Positions 10,144 through 21,178 of a stretch of DNA of 27,417 bases are shown here, in pieces. The stretch's first letter is position 1; the number at the start of each line of letters is the position of its first letter. Source of the DNA: Didymodactylos carnosus. Lineage: Eukaryota; Rotifera; Eurotatoria; Philodinida; Philodinidae. The position numbers and the translations under genes are program-made. The notes under the pieces are model-generated. The model was not told the origin of the DNA. It was given only the letters and a program-made list of their open reading frames with translations, and searched no databases. The stretch is taken from assembly GCA_905250885.1 (NCBI GenBank), contig CAJNOQ010001930.1:1-27417 (forward strand). Reading direction: 5' to 3'.

Positions 10144-10311
10144 ATGTCGAGCCAAGTTTTGCTATGGGTACCGTTAATATTGATGTTATTCAATGTTATG
10201 ATCGACTCCGTTACACGTACCGACCAAACATCACTCCGAATCGATTTCAAGTGTTCGATAGCTATTCGAATAATGATTCTAATTCGTTTTGGCGAGCAAG
10301 AATTCATGTAA
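10144..10311 (+). CDS. Doubtful small ORF with signal-peptide-like N-terminus
   Basis: A 55-codon frame begins MSSQVLLWVPLILMLF, a hydrophobic run followed by polar SVTRTDQ. This has the shape of a secretory signal peptide and cleavage region. The rest is short, with one Cys and a second hydrophobic patch, and has no family resemblance. A donor-like GTAATG overlaps the stop, and an acceptor-like TTATTAG ends at about 10393; using them adds only a few residues. Overlapping frames of similar length exist on both strands here, so this could be chance. It may equally be a first exon whose gene is lost. Confidence 0.22.
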   Translation: MSSQVLLWVPLILMLFNVMIDSVTRTDQTSLRIDFKCSIAIRIMILIRFGEQEFM

Positions 10312-13065
10312 TGTATCATATTTTTTCATCACTTTCGTTATATCACACTTTTCACATATACATCCTGATGACAATTTTAATTTTGTTATTAGCATGAGAG
10401 CATCGTAAAATTCATCAAAGTTTTCTAGTAAGTTATGTGATACCAATGATAGTATAAACTACATTCTGACGTTTTCGCACCATTCCTAACCTTCGTACTA
10501 TACTGCCATAACAATATTGTTATTGTCTTTTTCATGAGAAGACATAGAGAAGAATAAACAGATTAAAGATAGCACAGTTATCTAGCGCAAGCAGATCGAA
10601 CCTGCTTCGACCTCTCGCTCTTTGTAACAATTTGTAATATAAGTCTGATCCAATCGGATATGAATTAGGGGCGATATTTAGCACTTCGAAATGCACAGTT
10701 TAGTGTTTTATTCGTATACTCTTTTCCGCTAAGTTTCTCAAAAGAAAATCATTCAATATTTTAAAAATTGGTAAATTTTACCTCTTCACATATTAAAAAT
10801 TTGTAAGTAGTATAAAACAGTCTTCAAAAATTTTTTATATTCAGATTCAACGGACAATTAAGTTGCTGAATCGTCTGTTGAATCTGAATATTGAATGTAA
10901 CCAGTCAATGATGATTACCGTACATTATCAACAGCAGTTGAAAATGAGTCTTACTAAGTCTGTCTTTCGTGATTTCGAAGTTGTTTTTCCGTTTGTCAAG
11001 TATTTATTTTCGTTCCCGTTCTTAAGTGAATGTTTTAAAATTATCGACTAGGTCTGTTACATCCGAAAATTTAACATTGCTTTTCTCAACCTCTATCTAA
11101 TGGACCGATATAGTTCTGAACTATCTAGAAGAATTTTAAGGATAACTTTTTTGCTACGTTTTTCAGTAAAAAGTATGGATAGTAGAGTCTCTAAAAGAAC
11201 TAGTCTCATCCCATACTAGAAAGGTATTTTTGATCATGGATCAATAATTGACAATATTCGGTCTTTAAAATTCTTCAGCGAAAAAGCATTTGTTTGGTTT
11301 TGATTTTTAAATTTTAATAATTTAGTTTCCAGTAAGATAGATCAAATGAGTTTTGAAAACTTCTCCAAAAAACCGTCAGATAGGAAATTTACGAAAAATA
11401 GATGCAGTTAAATGTTTAGTTCTTACTGGCATTTAATGGATCTCAAGCATGATTCTCAGCATATATAAACAAAATAGAAATAGAATTTCAAGCGATCATC
11501 AAAAACTTCTACACAGTCGAAGATAATGGTTAATATTGATGGCATATATTTAGCTTTTGATTAGCATTTCTATACACTCACTTCAATAATATGAAACATG
11601 TCTTAGGTAGTATCATTTGATGGTTGTGATGAATAGATGTCACATTGTTGCACACTACAATAAAACGTTGAGTGAAATTATTTTGGAGCTGTCAAAATTC
11701 CAAACGCTAAACACAAACTCAAAATACGTTTATTACTCTAGAGTGTTGTCTAAACATTTTCCTCCAAAACATGTTCGCTTAATGTGTTACCATATTGCAC
11801 TCTATATCATTATCTAAATCCTGGCCTCCGATTGCAATTTTCTGAAAAAAGAGGAAAGAAAGAGAATTGGAAAGTTTTTTAAAAAGGATCTGAAGTGCAA
11901 AAAGAGGAATGAGTGTTTCAGTCTACAAAATCACTCTGACACATCATTTCAGATCAGAATCCGACTTATCAAACATTGAGCGTCTGTAGCAGATTCCTGT
12001 TTTGCTGAAAAAAAGGACGTTTTCTTCCAAACCGTATGAACCAAATCTGAAATAAATAAGAGAAACAAATGAGCACTAAATTGTAATTGTTTTTGAACAA
12101 CGTCTGAAACGGAAATTGTATAAGGACAAAGATAGTCGATCTTTTTTTTTTGTATGTGTGTGTCAGTTTCCATGCAGTTTCTTTAACGGTTTCAGTTCCT
12201 CTGCATCGTTTTTAGTAATATAACACTCAAATTTGTAGAAAACATAAAATACACCTCATAACTGTTCTGATTAATTGCCAGGGCTGTAAATAGAAGCCGA
12301 ACATTAGAGGGTATAAAACAAAATTTTTTTCGCTGAGGTAGTGTAAAATGAATAAAAAATAATTTTGTACGAGGAATAATGGATAAAATGACAACAGCTC
12401 TTTCAATTATTCTGAGAGTGCGCAACCTCCCGTTATTTGTGGCCTGGTTTACTGCTAGACATTTTTCTCGGTGATCACCAAATCTTTTATCAAATCGAAG
12501 CAGACGTCGAGCAATGAGTGTTGTTCATGCCAAACTAAGTGCTTATTATACGCGCTAAGCGTAGAAATTTTGTTCTTTTACTTTTCAAACATATTCTTTC
12601 AAGGTAATTGCTATTAATTTTTTTTAAATTTTGTTGCTTTTCTCTAAAGTTTTTCGAAAAAAAGAGGAAAAGGAGGAAAATCAACTTAAACAGAAGATAA
12701 AAAAGAGGAAAACGAGAGTGAATCGAAGACCAGAATAAATCACAATAAACCAGTAAGTAGAATGTTAATAAATTATGCATGAGTGACATTATATATTTCT
12801 TGTACGATCTCATTTACCAGAGAGTAAATGTGAGCTTTTCTTTAGCGAAACTTTAAAGTGTTTTCTGTTTTATGAAAAAAGATGCAAACGTAGATAGAGA
12901 ATTATAAATAACAAACGAATTTGTATACGTAAAAAAATTAGCAACAACCAAATAAAACTTTGTGCCTGAGATATAAGATGTCTGTAACCTATTAAAAGTG
13001 ATAAAAATGTTTGAAAATTCATATTAGGTTTCAAATTGATTAATAATAAGTATTTTTATTTTGTA
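10312..13065. other. Gene-free stretch upstream of UGDH
   Basis: No supported gene. Frames of 60-92 codons at 10863, 11617, 11949, 12192 and 12535 are low-complexity or featureless. The one clear structure is the hairpin at 10837-10891. The UGDH promoter should lie toward the right end, but no TATA box or other core element can be singled out in such AT-rich DNA. Confidence 0.5.
10837..10891. repeat. Hairpin with 19-bp arms
   Basis: ATATTCAGATTCAACGGAC (10837-10855) pairs with 10873-10891 with a single mismatch across a 17-base loop. Could be a tiny fold-back transposon or a structured RNA stem; no transcription signal was identified. Confidence 0.65.
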
Positions 13066-13066
13066 G
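13061..13066 (+). promoter_or_regulatory. 3' splice acceptor five bases before the UGDH ATG
   Basis: A T-rich tract ends in TTGTAG at 13066, and ATTTA plus the ATG (13072) follow. No matching upstream exon or donor is visible. This fits either a 5'-UTR intron or a spliced-leader trans-splice site. Confidence 0.5.
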
Positions 13067-13071
13067 ATTTA

Positions 13072-16000
13072 ATGTCTTCAACTTCTGCTAGTCTCACAAA
13101 CAGTTGTGCTCAGTGTGGTCGATTAGAGAATGGTAAGAACAGTATTTCTTTATTAAATCGACATAACAGTTTAAAACAAACTTTGCTCGTAGCATGGTGC
13201 TATAAGATGCTGGGTGTAGAAACTTAATGATCTTTTTTACTTGGTGTAAATAGGAGACAATAGTTTACCCCTTTTTCTTTTTGATTCTTTTCCATATCTA
13301 CAAAAGCTTTAAAGGTTTGAAGTATGGTATATATAGCTGACATCTTGATCTTTAAGATTCATATAATAGGATCTTTGTGAAAGAGAAACTGGATTTTTAC
13401 AAATTAAATTAGTTTTGCTATAAACGACAAAAAGTTTAGCATTCTTTTTTTCTTCTTAATTTCAGTCGGAGCGCCAAGCCTAAAATGCATAATAGAATAA
13501 CGTTGTCCTCAATTCAAAACCTTAAATTTTGCCCACATTATGTCTGAAAGGCTGTATCTCAATTAGAGAACTTATCCCTAAAATATTTTCTTAATCAAGC
13601 GTTTCCTTCTTTAGTAGGTCGTCTATGCAAAAATGTCGTATACAGAAGAGTAGTACATGGAAACGATATTCAATATGGTTGATTTCTGTGACTTTATTGC
13701 GTTATCAACAGGCTCATTTTTTTAGCCAATCGTCACATGCATAGACGACCTACTAAGGAAGGAAGCGCTTGATTAAGAAAATATTTTAGGGATAAGTTCT
13801 CTGATTGAGATACATTCTTTCAGACATAAGGTGGGCAAAATTTACGATTTTGAATTGAGGACAACGTTATTCTATTATGCATTTTATGCTTGGCGCTCTG
13901 ACTGTTTTCTGATCTTGTCTAGAAAGTGTTGTTAAAATATTCAAAACATATATAATTTGATAGAGAATTTTGTGTTCTACATTTTGCAAAAAAAGATTTT
14001 ATCCAAGTCTGCCATTTTAACCTTGAAATTTTAATTTTACCGATAGAGGGTGCAAAATTTCAATAAAATGAACTTTTATTCATTTAAAGTTTAATAAAAC
14101 AATTTCGTTTATATCCCATCCGAAAGAGTGCAAGAAACTGAACAGAACTACCGATTTAGAATTTTTGAAGAAGGTTTACTACGTACGCATTCATTTTAAA
14201 TTGTAATTTTCAAAAATGGGATCGGTTTTATGATAATCTTGTCGCGCACATTTTTCTCTACGAGATGATACCTTACTCAATTTTACACGAATTCGGGATT
14301 GAAAGCGATCAACTTCACCTTGCATACGTGAGGTATCACGTCGCCTTATTCATATTGTATAGGTAAAATACTAAACTTCGAAAAATATTGGAAAAAGCGA
14401 CACCTCACGTATACAAGGTGAAATTGATCGCTTTCAACCGGTCCAAAATGGGCTAGATGGTATCACTGCGGAGCGGAACTTTTTTGTCGACTGCAGGCGT
14501 GTTCATTATTCAACAACGACAATCTAATCTGAACCCACAAACAGTAAACGACTTTATCGTCGTTTGTTCTATAAAAAAAAATAAACATTGGGATTTCTGA
14601 TTTGTTTTTCTGTATTACTATAAGTGTTTTGAAATAAAACATGATGTTTAATGCGAAGGAGGGTTTAGGCTTTGAAAAGTGACGAGAAGGAAAAAATTCT
14701 TCTACCGGGACGGAGCGGGGAGATGACTTTCAGAGTGACGAATCGAGACGATTTCTAAAAATCGAGTTCTCCGTGCATCTGTGATCTAGATAGACATCTA
14801 AGTTTAATATTAACAATTATTGTTTATTTTATTTGTAGATGACACCGGAAAAGATCGTGGCGATGCAGCATCTATAGGGTCTGATAATGGTGAAAATTCT
14901 TCTACGTTTCGTATCTGTTGTATTGGTACGTCTTAGTAATAGAAGATGATGTTCAGATCGACTGATCGGTTTTCTCTATTAAAGGCGCTGGTTACGTGGG
15001 TGGTCCAACTTGTGCCATTATAGCGTCAAAATGTCCACATATTATTGTTACCGTTGTTGATATATCATCCGAAAGAATAGCGGCTTGGAATTCGGATTCA
15101 TTACCCTTGTTTGAGGTAGGATCAGATATAATTACATTAAATCACTTTATCTATTATTTCTATTATTTAGCCGGGTCTCGAAGCAATAGTAAAAAAAATT
15201 CGTAATCATAATTTATTTTTTTCTACGGATACAAAAAAAGCCATACAAGAAGCCGATTTAATATTTATTAGCGTGAATACTCCAACAAAATCATATGGTT
15301 TTGGAAATGTAAGTGAGTGCTATACTATGGGTCTCTGACATTATCATTTTTTCGAAATAACGGGTGACCCATAAAGAACGGCGGTCTCAGCATTTCGTGA
15401 ATATCTCATGCAGTTTTTATTGCCCAGACCGCATCTTTTTTTCAGAGGATTCCCCATTCAATTCTGTACAAAAAAGTATAAAAAGAGTTTCTACAAAATA
15501 AAACCATGAAACTCTATGTGGTGAATATTGGCTCTGAAAATGCCCTTTTTCAAAGTATGTCTTATCGTTCGTTGCATTTCACATCACCATATGGCTAGAT
15601 ATAGAAAGATTGAAGTTGTCAATTTGTAGTTCTCGAAAAGCCCTATCAGCCGAGCGATGATAGAAAAATTCTGACTTTGAAATGTGTATAAAACAGAACG
15701 TTTTTCTTTTTTCTCACACCGATATTTTTTTGGATCTGTTACTGGACTTCTCTGTAACTTCCATGCGGTTAGCTCAAAATGTAACTTTTCACAGTCGAAT
15801 CTTTGCCAGTTTGAAGAAAAATGCTCTTTCTATCATCGCTAAATGACTTTATCGGTGTTCAGATAGTTTTGGCAACAAATTGTGCGTGAGAACAAAATGT
15901 TGAATTATTCCAACTCGTTTTTCAAGGTAAACTATCCCTGGAATCTCGTAATACTATCAAGCGATCGTTTCAAGTGCCATGAGAAAGAGCATACTTGAAA

Positions 16001-17858
16001 ATAGCGAGAAATGTGCACCACAGTGATTCGACACTTTGTTAGTCAGAGGGAGAAAAAAATTAATATTGTGAAAACGTGCGGTTGAAGACAGGTCTTTTCG
16101 GAGCAAACCAGTGTTCACCAGATAGAGTTTCATGGTTTCATTTTGTGCAAGCTCTTTTCACACGTTTTTGTACAGAATTGAATGAGGAATCTTTTGAAAA
16201 AAAGGCGAGGTCTGAGCGATAAAAACTGCATGAGATATTCACGAAATACTGAAACCGTCATTCTTTATGGGCCACCCGTTACTATAGGGTCGTGCACCTG
16301 ATTTGAGATATGTTGAAGAAGCGGCCCGTCATATTGCCGAAACAGCCACCACTAGTAAAATTGTTGTTGAAAAGTCAACTGTACCTGTGAAAGCAGCCGA
16401 ATCTATCAAAACAATTTTAAAAACAAACAAACAACGCGGAGTATCCTACCAGGTGAGTTTTACTTTTTGCAGACAGTTAATTTTTACATAAATACATGTC
16501 TGTTTCAGGTATTATCAAATCCAGAATTTTTAGCTGAAGGTTCAGCTATACATGATTTATTAGCACCAGATCGTGTTCTAATTGGAGGTGATGATTCTGT
16601 TGAAGGCTCACTAGCCGTTAAAAAACTCAGTTGGGTATATGAACATTGGGTACCAAAAGAGAAGATTTTAACCACAAATACATGGTCATCAGAATTATCA
16701 AAATTGGTACTCAAAGCATCTTAGAAAAGAATAATTCAGAGTTATAATCTCTGTACCTTTAGGCAGCAAATGCATTCCTTGCCCAACGTATATCAAGTAT
16801 AAATACAATATCAGCTGTGTGTGAAGCAACAGGTGCCAATGTTGCCGAAGTAGCGAAAGCTATTGGACTTGATTCAAGGATAGGACCAAAATTTTTGAAT
16901 GCAAGTATAGGTAAAAAGACAGAAAATTGACTAAACACGTACAAAGTCTTTATTTTACTTCATATTTAAGGTTTTGGCGGTAGTTGTTTCCAAAAAGATG
17001 TATATAATTTGATTTATTTGGCTGAATCTCTCTATCTGGAACCAGTTGCTGAATATTGGTTACAAGTAATTAAAATAAACGATTGGCAACGTCAAAGATT
17101 CGCTCAAACAATTGTACAAAATTTATTCGGAAGTGTTAGTGGTAAAAAATTAGCTATTTATGGTTTTGCATTTAAAAATAATACGGCAGATACAAGGTAA
17201 TTTTTAAATGAAAAATTATTTTTGATGAATAAATAATTATTTTATTTGTTTTGTTCATAGAGAATCTTCGAGTATTTGTGTATGTGGATATTTATTAGCC
17301 GAAGGAGCATCATTATCAATCTATGATCCTAAAGTAACATCTGAACGAATATTCTTAGATTTAAGCGAACAAACAGGAAAAACAGAAAAAGATTGTACGA
17401 CTGTAGTTTTTTTCACTCTTGATAAAACTACTTTAATCATATTTTATTCTTGTTTTTCGTATAGTACATGCCCATGTAACAATAGCCAATGATGCGTATG
17501 ATGCAGCAAAAGATGCACATGCTATCGTTATTTGTACCGAATGGGACGAATTTAAGGCTAGTAAAGAAGATTTTATTTGTCGATCGTTTCTAGAAGAAAT
17601 AAAAAAAACTATGAGAAACAATCACCATTAAGATTTTCGTTGCAACATAGTTGATTAGATTTATCTAATTGAAAAATTAATTTTCTATTTTAGAATTTAG
17701 ATTATGAATTAATTTATAGTACCATGAAAAAGCCTTCATTTATTTTTGATGGTCGTCTTGTATTAGATCATGATTTATTGATATCGATTGGTTACAATGT
17801 ATTTTGTATTGGGAAAAAACCACCGAGAAATCAATTTCTATGCAGAAGTCCTGTTTAA
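13072..17858 (+). CDS. UGDH: UDP-glucose 6-dehydrogenase, 11 exons, complete
   Basis: This cytosolic enzyme oxidises UDP-glucose twice with NAD+ to UDP-glucuronate, the precursor for glycosaminoglycans and glucuronides. Exons: 13072-13132, 14839-14925, 14985-15115, 15171-15308, 16288-16452, 16509-16706, 16763-16910, 16971-17196, 17261-17394, 17465-17560, 17701-17858. They sum to 514 codons in one frame (513 aa). Visible motifs are the Rossmann GAGYVGG (50-56), EKSTVP with catalytic Thr170, SNPEFLAEG, Lys259 in SELSKL, and [10 protein letters not shown] with the catalytic Cys315 and Asp319. Each catalytic residue is offset exactly 39 from the human enzyme, so exon 1 and part of exon 2 add a polar 39-residue N-terminal extension. 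The C-terminal tail is about 20 residues shorter. Start and last intron are the least certain parts: exon 2 has no in-frame ATG, so an upstream exon is required. AATAAA lies at 17866. Confidence 0.93.
13463..13904. mobile_element. 442-bp fold-back element in UGDH intron 1
   Basis: Two 167-bp arms (13463-13629 and 13738-13904) are near-perfect reverse complements around a 108-bp centre. The tips read CAGTCGGAGCGCCAAGC on the left and the complement of CAGTCAGAGCGCCAAGC on the right. TTT flanks both sides, possibly a 3-bp target duplication. No open frame. It looks like a non-autonomous DNA transposon whose transcript would form a long hairpin within UGDH pre-mRNA. Confidence 0.8.
14301..14435. 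repeat. Inverted repeat (about 40-bp arms) in UGDH intron 1
   Basis: Left arm 14301-14344 and right arm 14397-14435 are reverse complements except for two substitutions and a 5-base gap. They share GATCGCTTTC at the outer tips and CCTCACGTAT centrally. Weak similarity may extend outward (GATGATACC at about 14263 against GGTATCAC at about 14459), so the element may be larger and decayed. Confidence 0.65.
15358..16281. mobile_element. About 920-bp TA-flanked inverted-repeat element in UGDH intron 4
   Basis: The termini are TAACGGGTGACCCATAAAG on the left and its near-complement ending CCACCCGTTA on the right. The two arms stay alignable for roughly 200 bp with scattered substitutions, and GATGATAGAAA-type matches continue inward. 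A TA at each end fits a Tc1/mariner-type insertion with TA target duplication. No transposase frame remains. The right end is followed by only six bases (CTATAG) before the exon. Removing the element and one TA restores an intron of about 57 bp, the normal size for this gene. Confidence 0.8.
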
Positions 17859-18801
17859 TAACTTAAATAAAAAAAAGGGTCAAATACTGACCACCGCCTT
17901 ACTCATTTTTGTTTATTTTTAAATTATATTTTTTTATACCAGAATTTTGTTGCCTTTTGCTATTAGCAATACGAATGAATAAATTTTAGCTCATAATTTC
18001 GATAATAAGTTCTAACATTTTCACTGCTTGAACTTGCGACTTTATATTGTAGCTATCTCTCTCTCTCTCTCTCAAATCAAACATATGTCTAGAATATCAT
18101 TTGTAAAAAAAAACTAAAACTAAATGCGAAGGATCTCTGCTTATTCATTCAAACATTCCACAACGATAGTTTTTGAATGTGGATAATTTTAATGAAAATA
18201 CAAAGACACTATTGTACGTTTGTATTTACCACTGGGAATTTCCATTTTTTTTTTTTTATTGTCTAAATGATTTTTACAGTGCAGATTTGTCGAGTATATC
18301 ATTTGTCTTATAAGAATGTAATATTTTCTGGTTTTTCATAGCAGTTAAACTCTCTGTGATCTGATCTTTAAATTTTAAAATTTTAAAATTTTAAATCTTT
18401 TATATTCATTTTAATACAATTAATTATCTCTTTTTATACTTATCATTTCTTTTTACATGTTTTACATGCTAAGTATCTTTTTGCTTAAAAAAAGATAAAT
18501 TTAAAAATTGATGTTTGTATTATAAATTTATTTAGCCAGAATTTAGCGAATTTTTATGATAAAATATTTGTGATTCAGTAAATAAATTGAGAAACTGGTG
18601 TAATCCGAGCATCTCCCAATATGTTATCGAGGAGAATGAATAAGAGCTATAAGCATGTTTTGTACCGTATAAAAAACATTCCAGTTGTGACAATGTTGTC
18701 GTTTTTTTTCTCTATAAAATTTTTAGTCTGATCGTTACAAGTAGTTTGATCGTTTTTTTAAGATATTTTACTGATTTATGAAATAGTGTCAAGAAATAAA
18801 T
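17859..18801. other. Spacer between UGDH and the next gene
   Basis: It contains the UGDH polyadenylation signal AATAAA (17866-17871), a short TC microsatellite (about 18055-18073) and an AT palindromic array of AATTTTAA units (about 18366-18395). A T-rich tract ending in AAG at 18772 is a weak acceptor candidate for the downstream gene. Confidence 0.5.
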
Positions 18802-20647
18802 ATGCCTCTGATTAACGGCCTTCAAAAATCGTTTAGTGATAGAGAAAAAAAGGCACAGTTGGAACAAAAATGTGGAAAAAATGCAAAAGATCTTGATAAG
18901 TTCGTGATAAAAAGTTTAAAAATGTTACTCTTTTATTAATATAGAATTCTTTCTTCTTCAGGTGATAGACTAATTCTAATTCGGTACTTGAGAAATTTTA
19001 AAAAGTTAAAAGATCGTCTTAACGAACAATGCCGTCAGAGGCGATTCAAATCGGTATGTAATAACATATCTATTTTAGACTCTTATGCTATTAATGTTTT
19101 ATTCTTTTTTCAGTTATCGTTTACATTTTTAACGTAAAACTTTTACAATTACATATATATTAACATATACATTCAAAAGAAGTGCAAGATAATTTTGATG
19201 ATTATCGAGTTTTATGAAAAGTAATCAAACGAAAAAGTTATTATGCTATTAGACCGCTGAAACCTTTGGATTGTGCCAGAAAAACTGTGGAAACAGCTGG
19301 TACTAAACTAAGATACATCACAAATGTTTGCTTTGAATGCATATGCAATCATCTTAATTTTCGCGTTCCATGAGTACTTGTTACTAATCCATACATATAT
19401 TTATGATCATTTTTTTTTGTGTTTTCACTTCCTGTAATTTTAAACAACAAAACAAGACTTGTTTATATTTTCATCATATATTGAAAAACCATTACAGGTA
19501 ACTTACACACAGAGGACATCCAGCGGACATTAGACGAAACAAATGAAAGCTCTATTTAATAACATAAATTTTTTTATTTCAACTTCTAAGGATCGTCAGA
19601 AAATACTTAACTAAAAACTAGCCTGAAACGTAGCACTCTGAATAAAACAGATTTTTATTATTAAATCCAGTATAGTTTTTATTATTATATCTAGTACGAG
19701 TAGGTCTCTATGAGACTAAGAGAAACCTAAAAGGATTCGTCCTCATGATCTATTAGTCAAGATTTATGACCATTTTACTGAATTCTCGACCGATTCCTGC
19801 ATATTTACCGAAAACACAAATTACAGAATTTCAACTTCAAATTTTGCCCATAGATAGGTTTAACGACCAATATCCTGAAAGTTTCAGCCAAAATGAATGT
19901 TCTTTTCTTGAGATATTGAATTTTCAAAAAAATTGTCGCTTCTCCCAGTCAGGTCACAAAAATTGAGTTCATTTGACAATTCAATCTGTATTTAAATCCG
20001 AAAAAAGATTTTTAAACAAAGAAATTACTAGAAAAAAACTGGGTAAGGATCCCCTTGAAAATTTTCAATCAGAAAATATATATTTTTTTTAACAAAAAAA
20101 TTCGGTTTCGAACAAAAAAAGTAGCAAAAAGTTTCCAAAACCCCTTGGTTCTCCCGAGATCTTTCAGAAAATCAAGTATTATAGGTTTTTGACATCACCA
20201 TTCGATAGAGCGTAGTCGAAAACCTATTAAAACCGCCTTTTAATAACTATCCAGCACTTTGTAACCGTTTTATAACATACGTCCGCCTACTCTAGTCGAT
20301 AGTGTCCACTGTGTTACAGGCCCTCATTTTAGGGGAAAAAAAGAAAATAGTATGCTAGAAACTAAGCGATGTTTCATAAAAGTCTAAGCTATAAATGAGT
20401 TTAATTTCTAGCTTCAAATGTTAAAATTTAAGCTTACATTTCCTCTTAACGCACTTTAACTTTTTCGTAAGTTTTACTGTTTGAGTATATCTTGATGCCT
20501 AAGACGTCTAATTTAAATCATGTTTGTGAATCAGAGTTTGTAAAATGTTTGTTGTAGGCGGGAGTGAACGATGATCAAGAAAATTCGAGTGATGAAAACG
20601 ATAATGAACAAGAATATCGAACATTAACAGATAGCGAAGAAGAATAA
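18802..20647 (+). CDS. Putative small protein, basic coiled region then acidic tail
   Basis: Three exons can be joined: 18802-18913, 18962-19053 and 20558-20647, giving 97 aa. Exon 1 (MPLINGLQKSFSDREKK start) is Lys-, Gln- and Asp-rich and probably helical. Exon 2 is strongly basic (LRNFKKLKDRLNEQ, RQRRFKS). Exon 3 is very acidic and ends LTDSEEE before TAA. Intron 2 (19054-20557, GTATGT to TTGTAG) is sound and phase 0. Intron 1 needs a poor donor (GTTTAA); the better-looking GTGATA donor at 18904 shifts the frame into a stop. AATAAA lies at 20776. Family not recognised; the charge pattern would suit a nucleic-acid- or complex-associated small protein, but that is a guess. Confidence 0.42.
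19740..20340. other. Repeat-like sequence in the long intron
   Basis: This part of the 1.5-kb intron holds paired phrases of the type TTCTTGAGATATTGAATTTTC (about 19908) and TTCTCCCGAGATCTTTCAGA (about 20151), and a GTCGAAAAC/CTAGTCGATAGTG inverted pair. It looks like decayed transposon sequence without a recognisable end. A 66-codon frame at 19766 runs through it and is not credible as a gene. Confidence 0.35.
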
Positions 20648-21170
20648 CAATCAATGAAAACATAAAAAGTATCTTTGTTTTATACCAAGCTGTTTTTTAA
20701 CTATGATACCATTCTCTATAAACAACATAGAAATCTCAAATTCAATATGTGCACTGCTACTACTGCTTGTTTGATAATAAAATATTCCTGCGATCTTTTT
20801 TTGTAAGTGTTATTTTTTGTACATTGCGTTAATGTATCATCAATTTGTCTCTACTATTTTTTTGTCTTATTTTTACCTTTTTTTGCAAATCTAATTGTCT
20901 TACTTTTTTGTAACACATTCCACTTTATTACCCATAGATATTGGATGTGAAGGAGATACTTTCCTTCTACGCTATACTGGTTTTCTCAGATTATTTTCCA
21001 TCATCGTATTTAAATCATACATATATTAATTTACGCAATGTACAATCTTTTTTGTTATAAAGAGGTATATATTTGTTTACAAGATTTTCTTCTTATCATA
21101 TTTACTTGCATATGTTTAAATTCCTCTTTGTTGGATATTAAAATGTTTATTTATTTTCTACATGCTTTAG
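20648..21170. other. Spacer before malonyl-CoA decarboxylase
   Basis: It holds the poly(A) signal of the preceding gene at 20776 and AT-rich sequence. The frame of the next gene stays open upstream from its Met to about 21038, but that part crosses a good splice acceptor and is hydrophobic and AT-driven, so it was not included in the gene. Confidence 0.5.
21161..21170 (+). promoter_or_regulatory. 3' splice acceptor eight bases before the MLYCD ATG
   Basis: CATGCTTTAG ends at 21170 after a T-rich tract; the bases ATTATTGG and the ATG (21179) follow. No donor or upstream exon is evident. Same arrangement as UGDH and TOMM22. Confidence 0.5.
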
Positions 21171-21178
21171 ATTATTGG

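Noticed and set aside
10585..10606. T-arm-like stem-loop on the minus strand (AGCAG, GTTCGAT, CTGCT) suggesting a tRNA
   Set aside because: The 3' acceptor strand TGCGCTA has no partner at the expected distance, and no D-arm or anticodon arm can be built.
12535..12813. 92-codon minus-strand frame rich in Phe, Leu and Lys
   Set aside because: Low-complexity product of A/T runs; not protein-like.
16505..16944. Minus-strand frames inside UGDH
   Set aside because: Antisense to well-supported UGDH exons.
18055..18073. TC dinucleotide run
   Set aside because: Ordinary short microsatellite, no further significance.
21038..21178. N-terminal extension of MLYCD in the same open frame
   Set aside because: It crosses a strong 3' splice site and encodes an AT-driven hydrophobic run unlike any MLYCD; the start at 21179 was preferred.
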